From Providencia alcalifaciens (GTDB lineage Bacteria; Pseudomonadota; Gammaproteobacteria; Enterobacterales; Enterobacteriaceae), in assembly GCF_915403165.1 (NCBI RefSeq), contig NZ_OU659204.1, forward strand, positions 682,001 to 746,000: a stretch of DNA of 64,000 nt, given 5' to 3'. The translations under genes and the position numbers were made by a program. Each line of letters opens with the position of its first letter. Position 1 is the first letter of the stretch. Below are positions 26,122 to 34,772 of the stretch, piece by piece. The notes below the pieces were generated by a model. It ran no database searches and had not been told where the DNA came from. It saw nothing but the letters and a program-made list of their open reading frames with translations.

Positions 26122-28053
26122 ATGGAGCGAATAAACATGAAAGGTTGGTTAGCGGCAGTTCCGGTCACCATGCTGTTGGTATCCACAACAGTTTGGGCTG
26201 ATTCTCTACAGGCACAACGTGAACGTTATCAGGCAATTAAGGTCGCTTGGGATGCCAATAAGATGGATGAAGTTGAGCGTTTATTGCCAACCTTACGTGA
26301 TTATCCGCTGTATCCGTATTTGGAATACCGCGAGCTGTCACAAGATTTAGACATTATCTCGCCAAAACAAGCGCAAGAATTTATCGACGCATACCCAACG
26401 TTGCCTGTAGCGAAAACTCTCAAAAACCGGTTTGTGAATGAGCTGGCGCGTCGCCAAGAGTGGACATCGTTATTGGCATTTAGCCCTGAGCCGCCACAAC
26501 CTGCTGAAGCGCAATGTAATTTCTATTTTGCGAATTGGGCGACAGGAAATAAACAGGTTGCATGGCAAGGCGCTGAAAAAATGTGGCTCAATGGTAATTC
26601 CATGCCTGCGGCGTGCGACAAACTGTTTACTGAATGGGAAAAAGCCGGATATCTTTCAACGGATATGATTTTGGCGCGTATTCACCTTGCTATCAAAGAC
26701 GGTAACACGTCAACGGCAACTTACCTCGCGAAACGCCTACCAAGCAGCTACAAAACTATCTCTGATGCGTTAGTGAAACTGCAAAATGACCCCGCTTCGG
26801 TTGTCTCATTTGCGAAAACTTTGACGCCGACCGATTTTACGCGTCAAGCCACATTAGCTGGATTTAGCCGCTATGCGCGTCAATCTCCTGATGCTGCACG
26901 CACGGCATTAGCGGGGATTAGCTCTGCTCAGAAAATGAATATGGCAGAAAACCAGCAAATGAAAGACAGCATTGCATGGCAATATATGGGGGGTGATGTC
27001 ACTCCTGAGCAGGCAATGTGGCGTGATGAAGTGATCCGTGAAACCAATTCTGCCGCTTTAAAAGAGCGCCGTGTACGTTTAGCGCTGGGAGAAGGGGATA
27101 AAACGGGTTTAGCCTCATGGTTGCGACAACTGCCGAACGATGTAAAAAATAAGGAAGAATGGCAATATTGGCAGGCTATTACCTTGATTGACCAAGGTAA
27201 AACCGCTGAAGGTGAAAGCATACTGCGAGAATTAACATCGAAGCGTGGTTTCTACCCGATGGTAGCCGCCCAGCAGCTAAAAATGGATTACCCAGTCATG
27301 GTGAATAAAGCCGTGAAACCTGACGCCAGTATTCACAGCATGCAGCAAATTCAGCGTATCCGTGAGCTAATGTATTGGGAGATGGACAATCTAGCGCGCT
27401 CAGAGTGGATCAATTTGGTCTCTTCTATGTCCCCTAATCAACAAGAGCAGCTCGCCCGTTATGCTTTCGATAATAAGTGGGCAGATTTGAGCGTTCAAGC
27501 GACGATCACGGCAAAGTTGTGGGATCATCTGGAAGAACGTTTCCCACTGGCGTGGGAAAAACAGTTTGATAATTACACTCGCAGTAAAATGATCCAAAAA
27601 AGCTATGCTATGGCCATTGCTCGCCAAGAAAGCGCATGGAACCCGCAAGCGCAATCTCCAGTTGGCGCGACAGGCTTAATGCAGTTAATGCCAGCGACAG
27701 CAAAACATACGGCGCAAAAGCAAGGTATCACTGGTTATGTGAATGCAGGGCAACTGACTAACCCTGTGATGAACATTGAGTTAGGTACCGCGTATCTTGA
27801 TGATGTTTATCAGCAATTTGGCAATAACCGTATCTTAGCCAGTGCGGCGTATAATGCCGGTCCATCGCGAGTGACTCGTTGGTTAGGCAACAGCGCAGGA
27901 CGTATCGATGCGGTAGCTTTTGTGGAAAGTATTCCGTTTGCAGAAACCCGTGGTTATGTGAAGAATGTTCTCTCTTACGATTTGTTTTATAAACATTTCT
28001 TAGGTGAAAAAGGCAATGTGTTATCCGCGAACGAATGGAATATGAAGTATTAA
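26122..28053 (+). CDS. slt: Soluble lytic murein transglycosylase Slt70
   Basis: Periplasmic enzyme that cleaves peptidoglycan glycan strands to 1,6-anhydro products. It has 643 residues, against 645 in E. coli. A signal peptide ends near VWADS, followed by the long helical U/L superhelix, then the C-terminal lysozyme-like domain from about residue 470. The catalytic glutamate is in AIARQESAWN, with GATGLMQLMPATA and SAAYNAGPSRV as family motifs. ATG at 26122 matches the known N-terminus; an in-frame ATG at 26137 has GGAG eight bases upstream and is a real alternative. Confidence 0.95.
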   Translation: MERINMKGWLAAVPVTMLLVSTTVWADSLQAQRERYQAIKVAWDANKMDEVERLLPTLRDYPLYPYLEYRELSQDLDIISPKQAQEFIDAYPTLPVAKTLKNRFVNELARRQEWTSLLAFSPEPPQPAEAQCNFYFANWATGNKQVAWQGAEKMWLNGNSMPAACDKLFTEWEKAGYLSTDMILARIHLAIKDGNTSTATYLAKRLPSSYKTISDALVKLQNDPASVVSFAKTLTPTDFTRQATLAGFSRYARQSPDAARTALAGISSAQKMNMAENQQMKDSIAWQYMGGDVTPEQAMWRDEVIRETNSAALKERRVRLALGEGDKTGLASWLRQLPNDVKNKEEWQYWQAITLIDQGKTAEGESILRELTSKRGFYPMVAAQQLKMDYPVMVNKAVKPDASIHSMQQIQRIRELMYWEMDNLARSEWINLVSSMSPNQQEQLARYAFDNKWADLSVQATITAKLWDHLEERFPLAWEKQFDNYTRSKMIQKSYAMAIARQESAWNPQAQSPVGATGLMQLMPATAKHTAQKQGITGYVNAGQLTNPVMNIELGTAYLDDVYQQFGNNRILASAAYNAGPSRVTRWLGNSAGRIDAVAFVESIPFAETRGYVKNVLSYDLFYKHFLGEKGNVLSANEWNMKY

Positions 28054-28066
28054 TTTGTATGGAATT

Positions 28067-28118
28067 TCATCTTGTTGGTAGGTTTGGTTTATCTTCAACA
28101 AGATGAGTACTGTATTTT
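28067..28118 (+). terminator. Probable terminator of slt
   Basis: A perfect 11-bp stem (arms 28067-28077 and 28096-28106) is followed, after a few bases, by TATTTTTA. Confidence 0.65.
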
Positions 28119-28144
28119 TAACTATACGCGATAGTGTTCTGTGC

Positions 28145-28170
28145 TATTATTTGTACTAGTTTAATAGTAT
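28145..28170 (+). promoter_or_regulatory. trpR promoter -10 and Trp-repressor operator
   Basis: TATTAT at 28145-28150 is a plausible -10 box. Immediately downstream, TGTACTAGTTTAATAGTAT at 28152-28170 is a near palindrome of the trp-operator type (CTAG-TTAA core). This placement across the start of transcription fits the known autoregulation of trpR. Confidence 0.65.
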
Positions 28171-28183
28171 GGAAGGGTAGATG

Positions 28184-28501
28184 ATGACTGTAGAATATAC
28201 ACCAGACCCGGCGTTAACCGCCGATGAAAATGCGGATTGGCAACGTTTTGTAGAGCTGCTGCAAATGGCCTTTGAGCAAAATATACAGGATTCGATTCTT
28301 CAGCTATTACTGACACCGGATGAACGGACGGCTTTAGGGACTCGCGTTAGGATTGTTCAGGAATTAATGCGCGGTGAAATGAGCCAGCGTGAATTAAAAA
28401 ATGAGCTTGGCGTAGGCATTGCTACCATTACTCGTGGCTCAAACAGTTTAAAGTCAGCCCCTATTCCGGTAAAAGAGTGGCTGGAATCTAAGCTACTGTA
28501 A
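28184..28501 (+). CDS. trpR: Trp operon repressor
   Basis: Tryptophan-dependent repressor of trp, aroH, mtr and its own gene. The protein of about 105 residues matches E. coli TrpR most strongly in the DNA-reading part: [31 protein letters not shown] and [10 protein letters not shown]. The ATG at 28184 is seven bases after GGAAGG; the adjacent ATG at 28181 is only four bases away and would add one methionine. The operator overlapping its promoter suggests autoregulation. It follows slt as in E. coli. Confidence 0.96.
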   Translation: MTVEYTPDPALTADENADWQRFVELLQMAFEQNIQDSILQLLLTPDERTALGTRVRIVQELMRGEMSQRELKNELGVGIATITRGSNSLKSAPIPVKEWLESKLL

Positions 28502-28605
28502 TTTTTGATTATCTTTTAATACAGCCAATGATTATTCTCAAAAAATAAAAGTGGGGCTCTTATTGCTAAGAGCCCCACATGCATTTTAAATCATTTTGAG
28601 TATAA

Positions 28606-29142
28606 TTAGTCTTCTATGTTATTTAGCTCTTTATAAATTTCGTGTTTAATAGGAACTAAAGCCAGTATTAGCGCTTGTTGATAAACGCTGGTGCGAGTCA
28701 ACACGCCATTGGTGAAAAAGCCAATCGCGCCGCCTTGTTGCTTGATATTATTGATACCAGTAAGGTCAGCCATTTCATCACCCAGTTCACGGCCTTCACG
28801 GATCCCCGCAAGCACTTTTTCTGGGATCATAATACTGGCAGAACGGGATTCTCCACGGATTTGATGGTGCTCAATCACAATCCATGCAAATGTCATGTCA
28901 TCTTCAACACCCGCCTCAATACCCACCCAAAAGTCAGCTTCTGGGCGTACTTGGCGTGATGCCATCACACGTTGTCTTGCTCCTGTACGGGTCTCATTAT
29001 TACCGATAGGTTGCTGTGGAACACTGCTATCGACATTAATATCTTCAATTTGATAACTGCCAGGCCCAAAAACGGCATCGAAAGCAAGATGAATCGCTTT
29101 AATTTTGGCTGGATTCGTCGTTGCAGCTATAACTTGGTACAT
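28606..29142 (-). CDS. yjjX: Inosine/xanthosine triphosphatase
   Basis: House-cleaning NTPase of the YjjX family, which hydrolyses ITP and XTP to keep damaged purines out of nucleic acids. The 178-residue protein shows the family start [11 protein letters not shown], the block [12 protein letters not shown], and [13 protein letters not shown]. The ATG is preceded by AAAGGA. It is divergent from gpmB across 52 bases and converges on trpR, the usual enterobacterial arrangement. Confidence 0.93.
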   Translation of the reverse strand: MYQVIAATTNPAKIKAIHLAFDAVFGPGSYQIEDINVDSSVPQQPIGNNETRTGARQRVMASRQVRPEADFWVGIEAGVEDDMTFAWIVIEHHQIRGESRSASIMIPEKVLAGIREGRELGDEMADLTGINNIKQQGGAIGFFTNGVLTRTSVYQQALILALVPIKHEIYKELNNIED

Positions 29143-29194
29143 TAATTATTTTCCTTTGAACACATACTTTGTACAGTAATAACGGAACACATCT

Positions 29195-29842
29195 ATGTTA
29201 CAGGTTTATCTTGTTCGCCATGGCGAAACTGAATGGAACGTTGCACGTCGCATACAGGGACAATCTGATAGCCCTTTGACTACTTTAGGTCGTCAACAGG
29301 CAATGCAGGTCGCTCAACGGGTTAAATCCGAAGGTATTACCCATATTATCACTAGTGATATGGGACGCACACTTGAAACTGCACAAATTATTGCACAAGT
29401 GTGCGGGTGTGAAATTATCACAGAACCGCGTCTGCGTGAATTAAATATGGGTGTCTTGGAGCAACGAGAAATTGGCTCGCTGTCTGAACAGGAAGAACAG
29501 TGGCGTCAAAGCCTGATAAATGGTGCCGAAGGTGGCCGTATTCCAGAAGGGGAATCTATGGATGAACTCTTCACGCGTATGTTTGCGGCGTTAAATGGTT
29601 GCCTTGAACTGCCAGAAGGAAGTCGTCCATTATTGGTCAGCCATGGCTTGGCGCTTAGTACATTGTTAAGTCGTATCTTAGGTGTGCCTGCAAACTCGCC
29701 GCGCCGCTTGCGTCTACGTAACTGCTCGCTATCTCGCGTTGATTATCAAAATAGCCCATGGTTAGCCAATGGCTGGATTGTGGAAACGGCGGGGGAGGTG
29801 ACGCATCTTTCTCAGCCTGCCCTTGATGAACAGCAAGGTTAA
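29195..29842 (+). CDS. gpmB: Phosphoglycerate mutase-like phosphatase GpmB
   Basis: Histidine-phosphatase superfamily protein of 215 residues, the same length as E. coli GpmB (YtjC). The catalytic motif is VRHGETEWN at residues about 7-15, and a second histidine lies in VSHG. It is named as a mutase by homology, but E. coli work gives little mutase activity, so a phosphatase role is likely. It is a single-gene unit closed by a strong bidirectional terminator. Confidence 0.93.
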   Translation: MLQVYLVRHGETEWNVARRIQGQSDSPLTTLGRQQAMQVAQRVKSEGITHIITSDMGRTLETAQIIAQVCGCEIITEPRLRELNMGVLEQREIGSLSEQEEQWRQSLINGAEGGRIPEGESMDELFTRMFAALNGCLELPEGSRPLLVSHGLALSTLLSRILGVPANSPRRLRLRNCSLSRVDYQNSPWLANGWIVETAGEVTHLSQPALDEQQG

Positions 29843-29864
29843 GATGTAAAGCAGCGAAAAAGAA

Positions 29865-29899
29865 AAAGGCGTTTCAGTGTATGAAGCGCCTTTGTTTTT
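29865..29899. terminator. Bidirectional terminator between gpmB and rob
   Basis: Arms 29865-29876 and 29882-29893 pair at 11 of 12 positions. T-rich runs follow on both strands, so it can end both converging genes. Confidence 0.85.
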
Positions 29900-29904
29900 G
29901 GTGT

Positions 29905-30807
29905 TTAGTTAGCTTCAGGCTTTTTGATCGGAACATAATAGCTGAATGCTTCAATGTGCGTTCTTGGATCTGTATCCGTTATCTCATTGTGCGTCACATT
30001 TTTGATTTTGTAGTTTTCTACATCATAGCCTGGACGGCGAGTGAGATTCAGTTTTGGCAAGTAGACACCATAAACATGGTAAAGGAACTCTTGCATTCTT
30101 TCTCTCGTCGTCTCACCACGATAATTAAATTTCACATATTCGCCTGCGGGGATCGTAACATGGCTATATTCGGTGTTACTAAAGCTCGCATCTTCGGGTT
30201 TCACTGCGGTGGTATAAAACACCGTTTGCTCATCATCTTTATCGGCACTATGAATCGCATGATGCAAACCAAATACTTCGGAAGCGACTTTGGTGGTGTG
30301 CTCTAAATAATATCGCCAGAAAGACTGACGCATTTGTGAGCAGGCGGTTGACCACTCTTCAAGCACATAGGAACAACTTTGCTCCAAACCAACCAATGGC
30401 TGCTCGACCATCGTGACAAATTCATAATCCAGTGGAGAGTGTTCATCTAACACGATCGGTGGACAAATACCGGTTGCGCACCATTCTTCAGTGCGGCGAT
30501 AAAATGCAGGCGTCAGATTGAACTGTTTTTTAAAAGCGCGAGTGAAAGTTTGTTGTGAATCAAATCGATACTGTAATGCAATATCAAGAATGGGACGGCT
30601 CGTTAAGCGCAGTGCAACCGCGGCACGAGATAGGCGTCTAGCGCGAATATAAGCACCAATTGCTTGGTCGGTCACATCCTTGAACATTCTCTGTAAATGC
30701 CACTTTGAATAACCCGCTCTTGCGGCAACATTATCTAAAGACAATGGTTTATCAAGGTTATCATCTATCCAACGAAGAAGGTCGCGAATAATATTTGTTT
30801 GATCCAT
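29905..30807 (-). CDS. rob: Right origin-binding protein, AraC/XylS-family regulator
   Basis: Transcription factor of the MarA/SoxS/Rob group that activates efflux and stress genes. It has 300 residues (289 in E. coli). The N-terminal 100 residues hold two helix-turn-helix motifs (SLDNVAARAGYSKWHLQRMFK and PILDIALQYRFDSQQTFTRAF, given here as landmarks). The C-terminal part is the GyrI-like ligand-binding domain, which sets Rob apart from MarA and SoxS. It lies beside creA, as in E. coli. Confidence 0.96.
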   Translation of the reverse strand: MDQTNIIRDLLRWIDDNLDKPLSLDNVAARAGYSKWHLQRMFKDVTDQAIGAYIRARRLSRAAVALRLTSRPILDIALQYRFDSQQTFTRAFKKQFNLTPAFYRRTEEWCATGICPPIVLDEHSPLDYEFVTMVEQPLVGLEQSCSYVLEEWSTACSQMRQSFWRYYLEHTTKVASEVFGLHHAIHSADKDDEQTVFYTTAVKPEDASFSNTEYSHVTIPAGEYVKFNYRGETTRERMQEFLYHVYGVYLPKLNLTRRPGYDVENYKIKNVTHNEITDTDPRTHIEAFSYYVPIKKPEAN

Positions 30808-30989
30808 GGATATCCCCAGGCAATACGACTCACAGAACAGATATGAGTAATCAATGAGTGGCTATTCTATAACAAGTTACCTTTTTCGTTTATAGTAAAT
30901 GAGTTGTATTTAATAATTAGTTAATAAACAGAATTATTGCCGTTTAGGTTATTTAAAATTCAGATGTTAAGCTGAAAAGGGAATACTGT

Positions 30990-31496
30990 ATGCGTTCTTC
31001 CAAATTTAAAAAAGGTATTGCGAAAGGTAATACACTGAAAAACCTCATTTTAGGATCAATGTTGTCTATACTATCTTTTATGGCAGTCGCAGAAGAAATC
31101 GGCTCAGTGGATACGGTATTCAAGGTGCTTGGCCCTGACCATAAAATAGTCGTTGAAGCTTTTGATGACCCGGATGTGGACAATGTGACTTGCTACCTAA
31201 GCCGTTCAAAAACGGGCGGGATTAAAGGCGGACTTGGATTAGCGGAAGATACCTCGGACGCGGCCATTTCCTGCCAACAAGTGGGTCCTATTGAGCTAAA
31301 TGACCGAGTGAAACGTAACCCGAAAAAAGGGCAGGTGGTTTTCCAAAAGAGAACGTCACTGGTGTTTAAAAAGCTCCAAGTGGTTCGTTTTTACGACCCA
31401 AAACGTAATGCACTCGTCTATTTGACCTATTCCGATAAGATGATCGACGGCTCGCCTAAAAATGCGTTAAGCGCTGTGCCGATTATGCCGTGGTGA
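30990..31496 (+). CDS. creA: CreA protein
   Basis: Small exported protein of unknown function, 168 residues. The N-terminus is basic and then hydrophobic ([21 protein letters not shown]), a likely signal peptide. The mature part carries the CreA-family blocks [18 protein letters not shown] and [10 protein letters not shown], with two cysteines. In E. coli creA heads creABCD. Here creBCD are absent: the gene is followed by a terminator and then by a defence-type gene on the opposite strand. Confidence 0.93.
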   Translation: MRSSKFKKGIAKGNTLKNLILGSMLSILSFMAVAEEIGSVDTVFKVLGPDHKIVVEAFDDPDVDNVTCYLSRSKTGGIKGGLGLAEDTSDAAISCQQVGPIELNDRVKRNPKKGQVVFQKRTSLVFKKLQVVRFYDPKRNALVYLTYSDKMIDGSPKNALSAVPIMPW

Positions 31497-31503
31497 TGGG
31501 TTA

Positions 31504-31533
31504 AGATGTCAGTAATACACTTTACTGGCATCT
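31504..31533. terminator. Terminator after creA
   Basis: A 12-bp stem with one G-T pair (arms 31504-31515 and 31522-31533) begins eight bases after the creA stop. The sequence after it is A/T rich on both strands, and it may also serve the converging abi gene. Confidence 0.7.
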
Positions 31534-31575
31534 TATTTAAAATGACTCATGCTAACAATCAGTTCACTTTGATTA

Positions 31576-32532
31576 TTATGACCAGAATGGATCCGCATGC
31601 CATTTTTCCGGGAAGCCTGCGCTATCTAAATAGCTTTTTACGCAGTGGTATTTTCCTATTAATGTTGTTAAATCGTCATATAAATTAATATCTTGTATAC
31701 CTAAAGACAATAATATTCTATGTGTCATTGCGAATGAGGTATAGATGCGATTGTCATTTGTTGGTGAGGTATTAAGTAATCGAATGATATGTGAAGGTGC
31801 CCGTAAGTTTGCGTTCCATAATCGACTATGGTGAGCACAACGATTTCTTATATCTCTAAGTGTTCTAGCCCAAGAACAAAGTATTTTAAAACTAGGCGCG
31901 CCAAATTCTAGTGCCATTGAATCCAATGGAGCACCAGAACGTTGGTTGATAATAGGTGTATTTAAGTTATCGTATATCTTTAATATTGTTCCAATACTGA
32001 GAAACTCACAGGCTATCCAAAATGGAGGTAAAAATTTATAGTTATCATGGGTAGTATTGTAATATTTTGATTTATAATGAGAGGCATACTCTTCTTTTGT
32101 ATTTGAAAACTCATTACTTATCTTGTTACGAATAGAGTCAATAGAGTAGGTATTATTGTTTTTTATATTGAACCATTGATTATCAAGATACCAAAAAGGG
32201 TTACCACTAATAGAGGACATGACTTGATCTAAGCGGCTTCTTAATTTTATTTCAATTCTCGCAATAGCCTTGAAAAGAATAAATCTAATTTGTTCATCAA
32301 ATCGATATATATCAACAGCATCTTCAAAATATTCACCTAGTCTATAGTTTTTTCCTGTAGGGCAACTAGGGTCTAACAAAGGGTGAAGGTAAATTTTAAA
32401 GTGGTAGTAGTTTATTTGAGATAATATTTTCTCTGCGATATTTTCATCAATAAAACTAAGCTGTTTTATTTTTAGATCTGAAATGATGTCCGAAGGTGTT
32501 TTATACGGCTTTATATAAGGGATATAAGGCAT
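31576..32532 (-). CDS. Abi_2-family (AbiD/AbiF-like) HEPN protein, putative phage-defence gene
   Basis: Protein of 318 residues with the features of the Abi_2 (abortive infection) family. Landmarks are an N-terminal Tyr/Pro-rich segment, INYYHFKIYL near residue 40, FDEQIRFILFKAIARIEIKLR near 78-98 and PPFWIACEFLSIGT near 170. The motif RNRCAHHSRLWN at residues 229-240 contains R-x4-H (R229, H234), the hallmark of HEPN ribonucleases. Family members abort phage infection or act as toxins. The gene is A+T rich and occupies the place of creBCD. A compact promoter-RNA-terminator unit lies just upstream on the same strand, so it may be held in check by a small RNA. The start has only a weak ribosome-binding site. 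Confidence 0.8.
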   Translation of the reverse strand: MPYIPYIKPYKTPSDIISDLKIKQLSFIDENIAEKILSQINYYHFKIYLHPLLDPSCPTGKNYRLGEYFEDAVDIYRFDEQIRFILFKAIARIEIKLRSRLDQVMSSISGNPFWYLDNQWFNIKNNNTYSIDSIRNKISNEFSNTKEEYASHYKSKYYNTTHDNYKFLPPFWIACEFLSIGTILKIYDNLNTPIINQRSGAPLDSMALEFGAPSFKILCSWARTLRDIRNRCAHHSRLWNANLRAPSHIIRLLNTSPTNDNRIYTSFAMTHRILLSLGIQDINLYDDLTTLIGKYHCVKSYLDSAGFPEKWHADPFWS

Positions 32533-32564
32533 ATTCTTGCGGTTCCATCGCGATTTTTATTAAT

Positions 32565-32630
32565 AAAAAAGCTCATTACATTCCTAAAAAACGAATGAAC
32601 GTTATAAAAGGAGCATAATGAGCGTTGTTG
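32565..32630 (-). ncRNA. Candidate small RNA upstream of the abi gene
   Basis: On the minus strand, a strong promoter is followed by about 66 bases that end in a stem (GCTCATTA at 32616-32623 pairing with TAATGAGC at 32571-32578) and six Ts. A second small stem (CATTC/GAATG) can form inside it. The unit ends about 32 bases before the abi start codon. No ORF is seen in it. A conserved RNA motif next to abiF genes has been reported, but I cannot test membership here. Confidence 0.55.
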
Positions 32631-32636
32631 TCCCTA

Positions 32637-32664
32637 ATTATGCTTATCTATTTTTTTGTGTCAA
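32637..32664 (-). promoter_or_regulatory. Sigma-70 promoter for the abi-upstream RNA
   Basis: On the minus strand TTGACA (32659-32664) and CATAAT (32637-32642) are separated by 16 bases. Both hexamers are near perfect, one of the best promoter matches in the window. Confidence 0.7.
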
Positions 32665-32700
32665 TATTTTTTCTTATTACTAGATTGAGCTTTAAATGAT

Positions 32701-32762
32701 TTTTTTCAATAAAGGCAATTAATTGTTTTATTGAAAAAAAAACCGGCTTGCGCCGGCTTTTC
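32701..32762 (-). terminator. Terminator region downstream of arcA
   Basis: A GC-rich stem (CCGGC/GCCGG, about 32743-32756) precedes a long T run on the minus strand, as expected after arcA. It is followed by a second perfect 13-bp stem (32701-32713/32727-32739) made largely from that run. Confidence 0.8.
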
Positions 32763-32778
32763 ATTAATCAGAATGAAA

Positions 32779-33495
32779 TCATTCGTCTAAATCACCGCAG
32801 AAACGGTAGCCTTCACCGTGGATGGTGGCAATGATTTCAGGGGTATCTGGCGTAGACTCAAAGTGCTTACGAATGCGACGGATAGTCACATCGACTGTTC
32901 TGTCATGAGGTTTTAACTCACGGCCAGTCATTTTCTTCAGTAAGTCTGCACGAGTTTGGATTTTGCCTGGGTTTTCACAGAAGTGAAGCATTGCACGGAA
33001 TTCACTACGTGGTAATTTGTAGTGTTCACCAGCAGGGCTCACTAAAGAACGGCTATTAATGTCTAATTCCCAGCCATTGAATTTATAGCTCTCAACCAGA
33101 CGGCGTTCTTCTGTACCACCCGCTAAATTCATAGTACGGGACAGTAAGTTACGTGCACGGATAGTTAATTCGCGTGGGTTGAATGGTTTGGTGATATAGT
33201 CATCAGCGCCGATTTCAAGACCAAGAATCTTATCAACTTCGTTATCACGACCAGTTAAGAACATTAATGCAATACTTTCTTGCTCACGTAGTTCACGAGC
33301 CAGCAGTAAGCCGTTTTTGCCTGGTAAGTTAATATCCATGATCACTAAGTTGATGTCATGTTCAGAAAGAACATTATTCATTTCTTCACCATCGGTGGCT
33401 TCATGAACAACATAGCCTTCCGCTTCAAAGATACTTTTCAGCGTATTACGTGTGACAATCTCGTCTTCAACGATCAAAATGTGTGGGGTCTGCAT
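32779..33495 (-). CDS. arcA: Response regulator ArcA (aerobic respiration control)
   Basis: OmpR-family regulator that, phosphorylated by ArcB, represses respiratory and TCA genes when oxygen is low. It has 238 residues, the same as E. coli. The receiver domain spans about residues 1-120, with the phosphoacceptor aspartate in VIMDINLPG. The winged-helix DNA-binding domain follows and ends in [15 protein letters not shown] perfect FNR-type box lies about 260 bases upstream, fitting the known activation of arcA by FNR. Confidence 0.98.
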   Translation of the reverse strand: MQTPHILIVEDEIVTRNTLKSIFEAEGYVVHEATDGEEMNNVLSEHDINLVIMDINLPGKNGLLLARELREQESIALMFLTGRDNEVDKILGLEIGADDYITKPFNPRELTIRARNLLSRTMNLAGGTEERRLVESYKFNGWELDINSRSLVSPAGEHYKLPRSEFRAMLHFCENPGKIQTRADLLKKMTGRELKPHDRTVDVTIRRIRKHFESTPDTPEIIATIHGEGYRFCGDLDE

Positions 33496-33754
33496 ATTTG
33501 CTACCTAAAGTATTAAAATAAAAATACTGAACCCATAGGCCGTTTCCAGTTAGGTGGTTGTTGGTATGATTATCTGGAAAAACACGTCTATGAGTATAAA
33601 TTTGTCTTTACATTTTTCAGTGACTTAACGTTGCCTATCCATTAGGCAAAATGGCCATAAAACTTACCAAAACTTAAGCACTTTCCCAATATTGGGCTGT
33701 TAACAGCAATATAACAGCTAATACTGCATTTACCACCTAAAAAACTAACTTTTG

Positions 33755-33768
33755 TTGATACATATCAA
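33755..33768. promoter_or_regulatory. FNR-binding site upstream of arcA
   Basis: TTGATACATATCAA fits the FNR consensus TTGAT-N4-ATCAA perfectly. Its distance of about 260 bases from the arcA start implies a long arcA leader, as in E. coli. Confidence 0.75.
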
Positions 33769-33877
33769 AATCAATTGTAGCACGTTAACAATGATTGTTA
33801 GGTAGATAATTATACCAAAATTATTTGTTATAGAGATATCGAATTGACGATAAAAATAATAGAAAAAAGGAGAGATA

Positions 33878-33925
33878 ATGCTCGTTTTTCATCGTGATAC
33901 CGTACAGAAAGGTAGATATGAATAG
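33878..33925 (+). CDS. Possible 15-residue small ORF
   Basis: ATG with AAAGGAGAG just upstream opens MLVFHRDTVQKGRYE and then stops. Only the good ribosome-binding site supports it. No homologue is known to me and no convincing promoter was found. Confidence 0.2.
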   Translation: MLVFHRDTVQKGRYE

Positions 33926-34546
33926 GGATGAAGACATTTGGATTTAACTTAAGCTAAGTCACGTAAGTCATTTTTGCGTCTTCAGAACGCCTTAAAATCG
34001 TCAGAGAGTAAAATTTCGTTTAGCACATCAAAATCGCGTAAAAAAAGTATTTTTAGTTTTTTATAAGAAAAACTAAGTGATTACACTTACTCTCTTTGCG
34101 TGAATCTATTTTGTTTTACAAAAAAATAACAAGAATCCTCAGAAATATCTGAATTAATGTTTGCATGTTTATAATTAACTGAATGACTATTCAGTTTCTT
34201 ATGTGCAATTTTGATCTAAAACTAAGTAGGATTTTTTAAGGTTAGTAAAAATATTGATCAAGATTAATAAGCGGGAGGAAGATAGGTCATTGATAGCAAT
34301 TTATTTCAAATTTACTGTTAGGACATACGGTTAAAATGCCGCCATCAAATTTGAGTTTTGATTGTTTTTTATGCAGATCGTGTGGTTATTTTTCAAATAA
34401 AATTAAAATCTATTAATTTGAGAATTAATAAACTTTAAAACTGAAATTTTGGGGCTATCTCTCTTTTTATGAAGATATTTTTGATGGATACAGTGGATCT
34501 CTGAGCAGAATTGTCGCTACTTCTGGGGGCATAAATGCAAATAAAT

Positions 34547-34552
34547 TTGACA
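34547..34552 (+). promoter_or_regulatory. Possible -35 box of the thr operon promoter
   Basis: A perfect TTGACA lies 40 bases before the thrL start. The matching -10 is poor (TAACCG at 17-base spacing), so the exact promoter is uncertain. Confidence 0.35.
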
Positions 34553-34592
34553 TTATTGTGTGATTACTTTAACCGTATAGGGAGAAACCGAA

Positions 34593-34688
34593 ATGTTCCC
34601 TACGAGACAAACAAATTTTATGCGTAACATCAGCCTGACTACGATTATTACCACCACCACCGTGACCACAGGAAACGGGGCGGGCTGA
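34593..34688 (+). CDS. thrL: thr operon leader peptide
   Basis: Regulatory peptide that controls the thr attenuator. The C-terminal part, ISLTTIITTTTVTTGNGAG, is packed with Thr and Ile codons and ends in the same TTGNGAG as E. coli. Two in-frame starts exist. ATG at 34593 (31 residues) has AGGGAG eight bases upstream; ATG at 34620 (22 residues) is closer in length to E. coli (21) but has no good ribosome-binding site. I prefer 34593. A ribosome stalled at the Thr/Ile codons would free the anti-terminator pairing. Confidence 0.9.
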   Translation: MFPTRQTNFMRNISLTTIITTTTVTTGNGAG

Positions 34689-34747
34689 CGCATCCAAAAA
34701 ATAAAAATGAAAAAGCCCGCATCCTAAAAAGATGTGGGCTTTTTTTT
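34680..34747 (+). terminator. thr operon attenuator
   Basis: The terminator stem (AGCCCGCATC at 34714-34723 pairing with GATGTGGGCT at 34731-34740) is followed by seven or more Ts. The GCGGGCT at 34680-34686, at the end of thrL, can instead pair with AGCCCGC of the stem. This is the alternative fold used when charged tRNA-Thr or tRNA-Ile is scarce. Confidence 0.9.
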
Positions 34748-34772
34748 GGCGCTAATTCAGGAGAGAAATACC

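Larger units (their letters stand above)
33496..34546. other. Long A+T-rich intergenic region between arcA and thrL
   Basis: About 1.05 kb. It holds the FNR box at 33755-33768 and one possible very short ORF at 33878-33925, each listed separately. I see no other gene, tRNA or clear terminator. E. coli has yjjY here, but I find no reading frame resembling it. Confidence 0.5.

Noticed and set aside
31506..31688. 60-codon ORF after creA
   Set aside because: It begins inside the creA terminator and runs through the end of the abi gene on the other strand; nothing supports translation.
34734..34772. Upstream ATG for thrA
   Set aside because: It lies within the attenuator stem and T run; the ATG at 34773 has AGGAGAG and matches ThrA.
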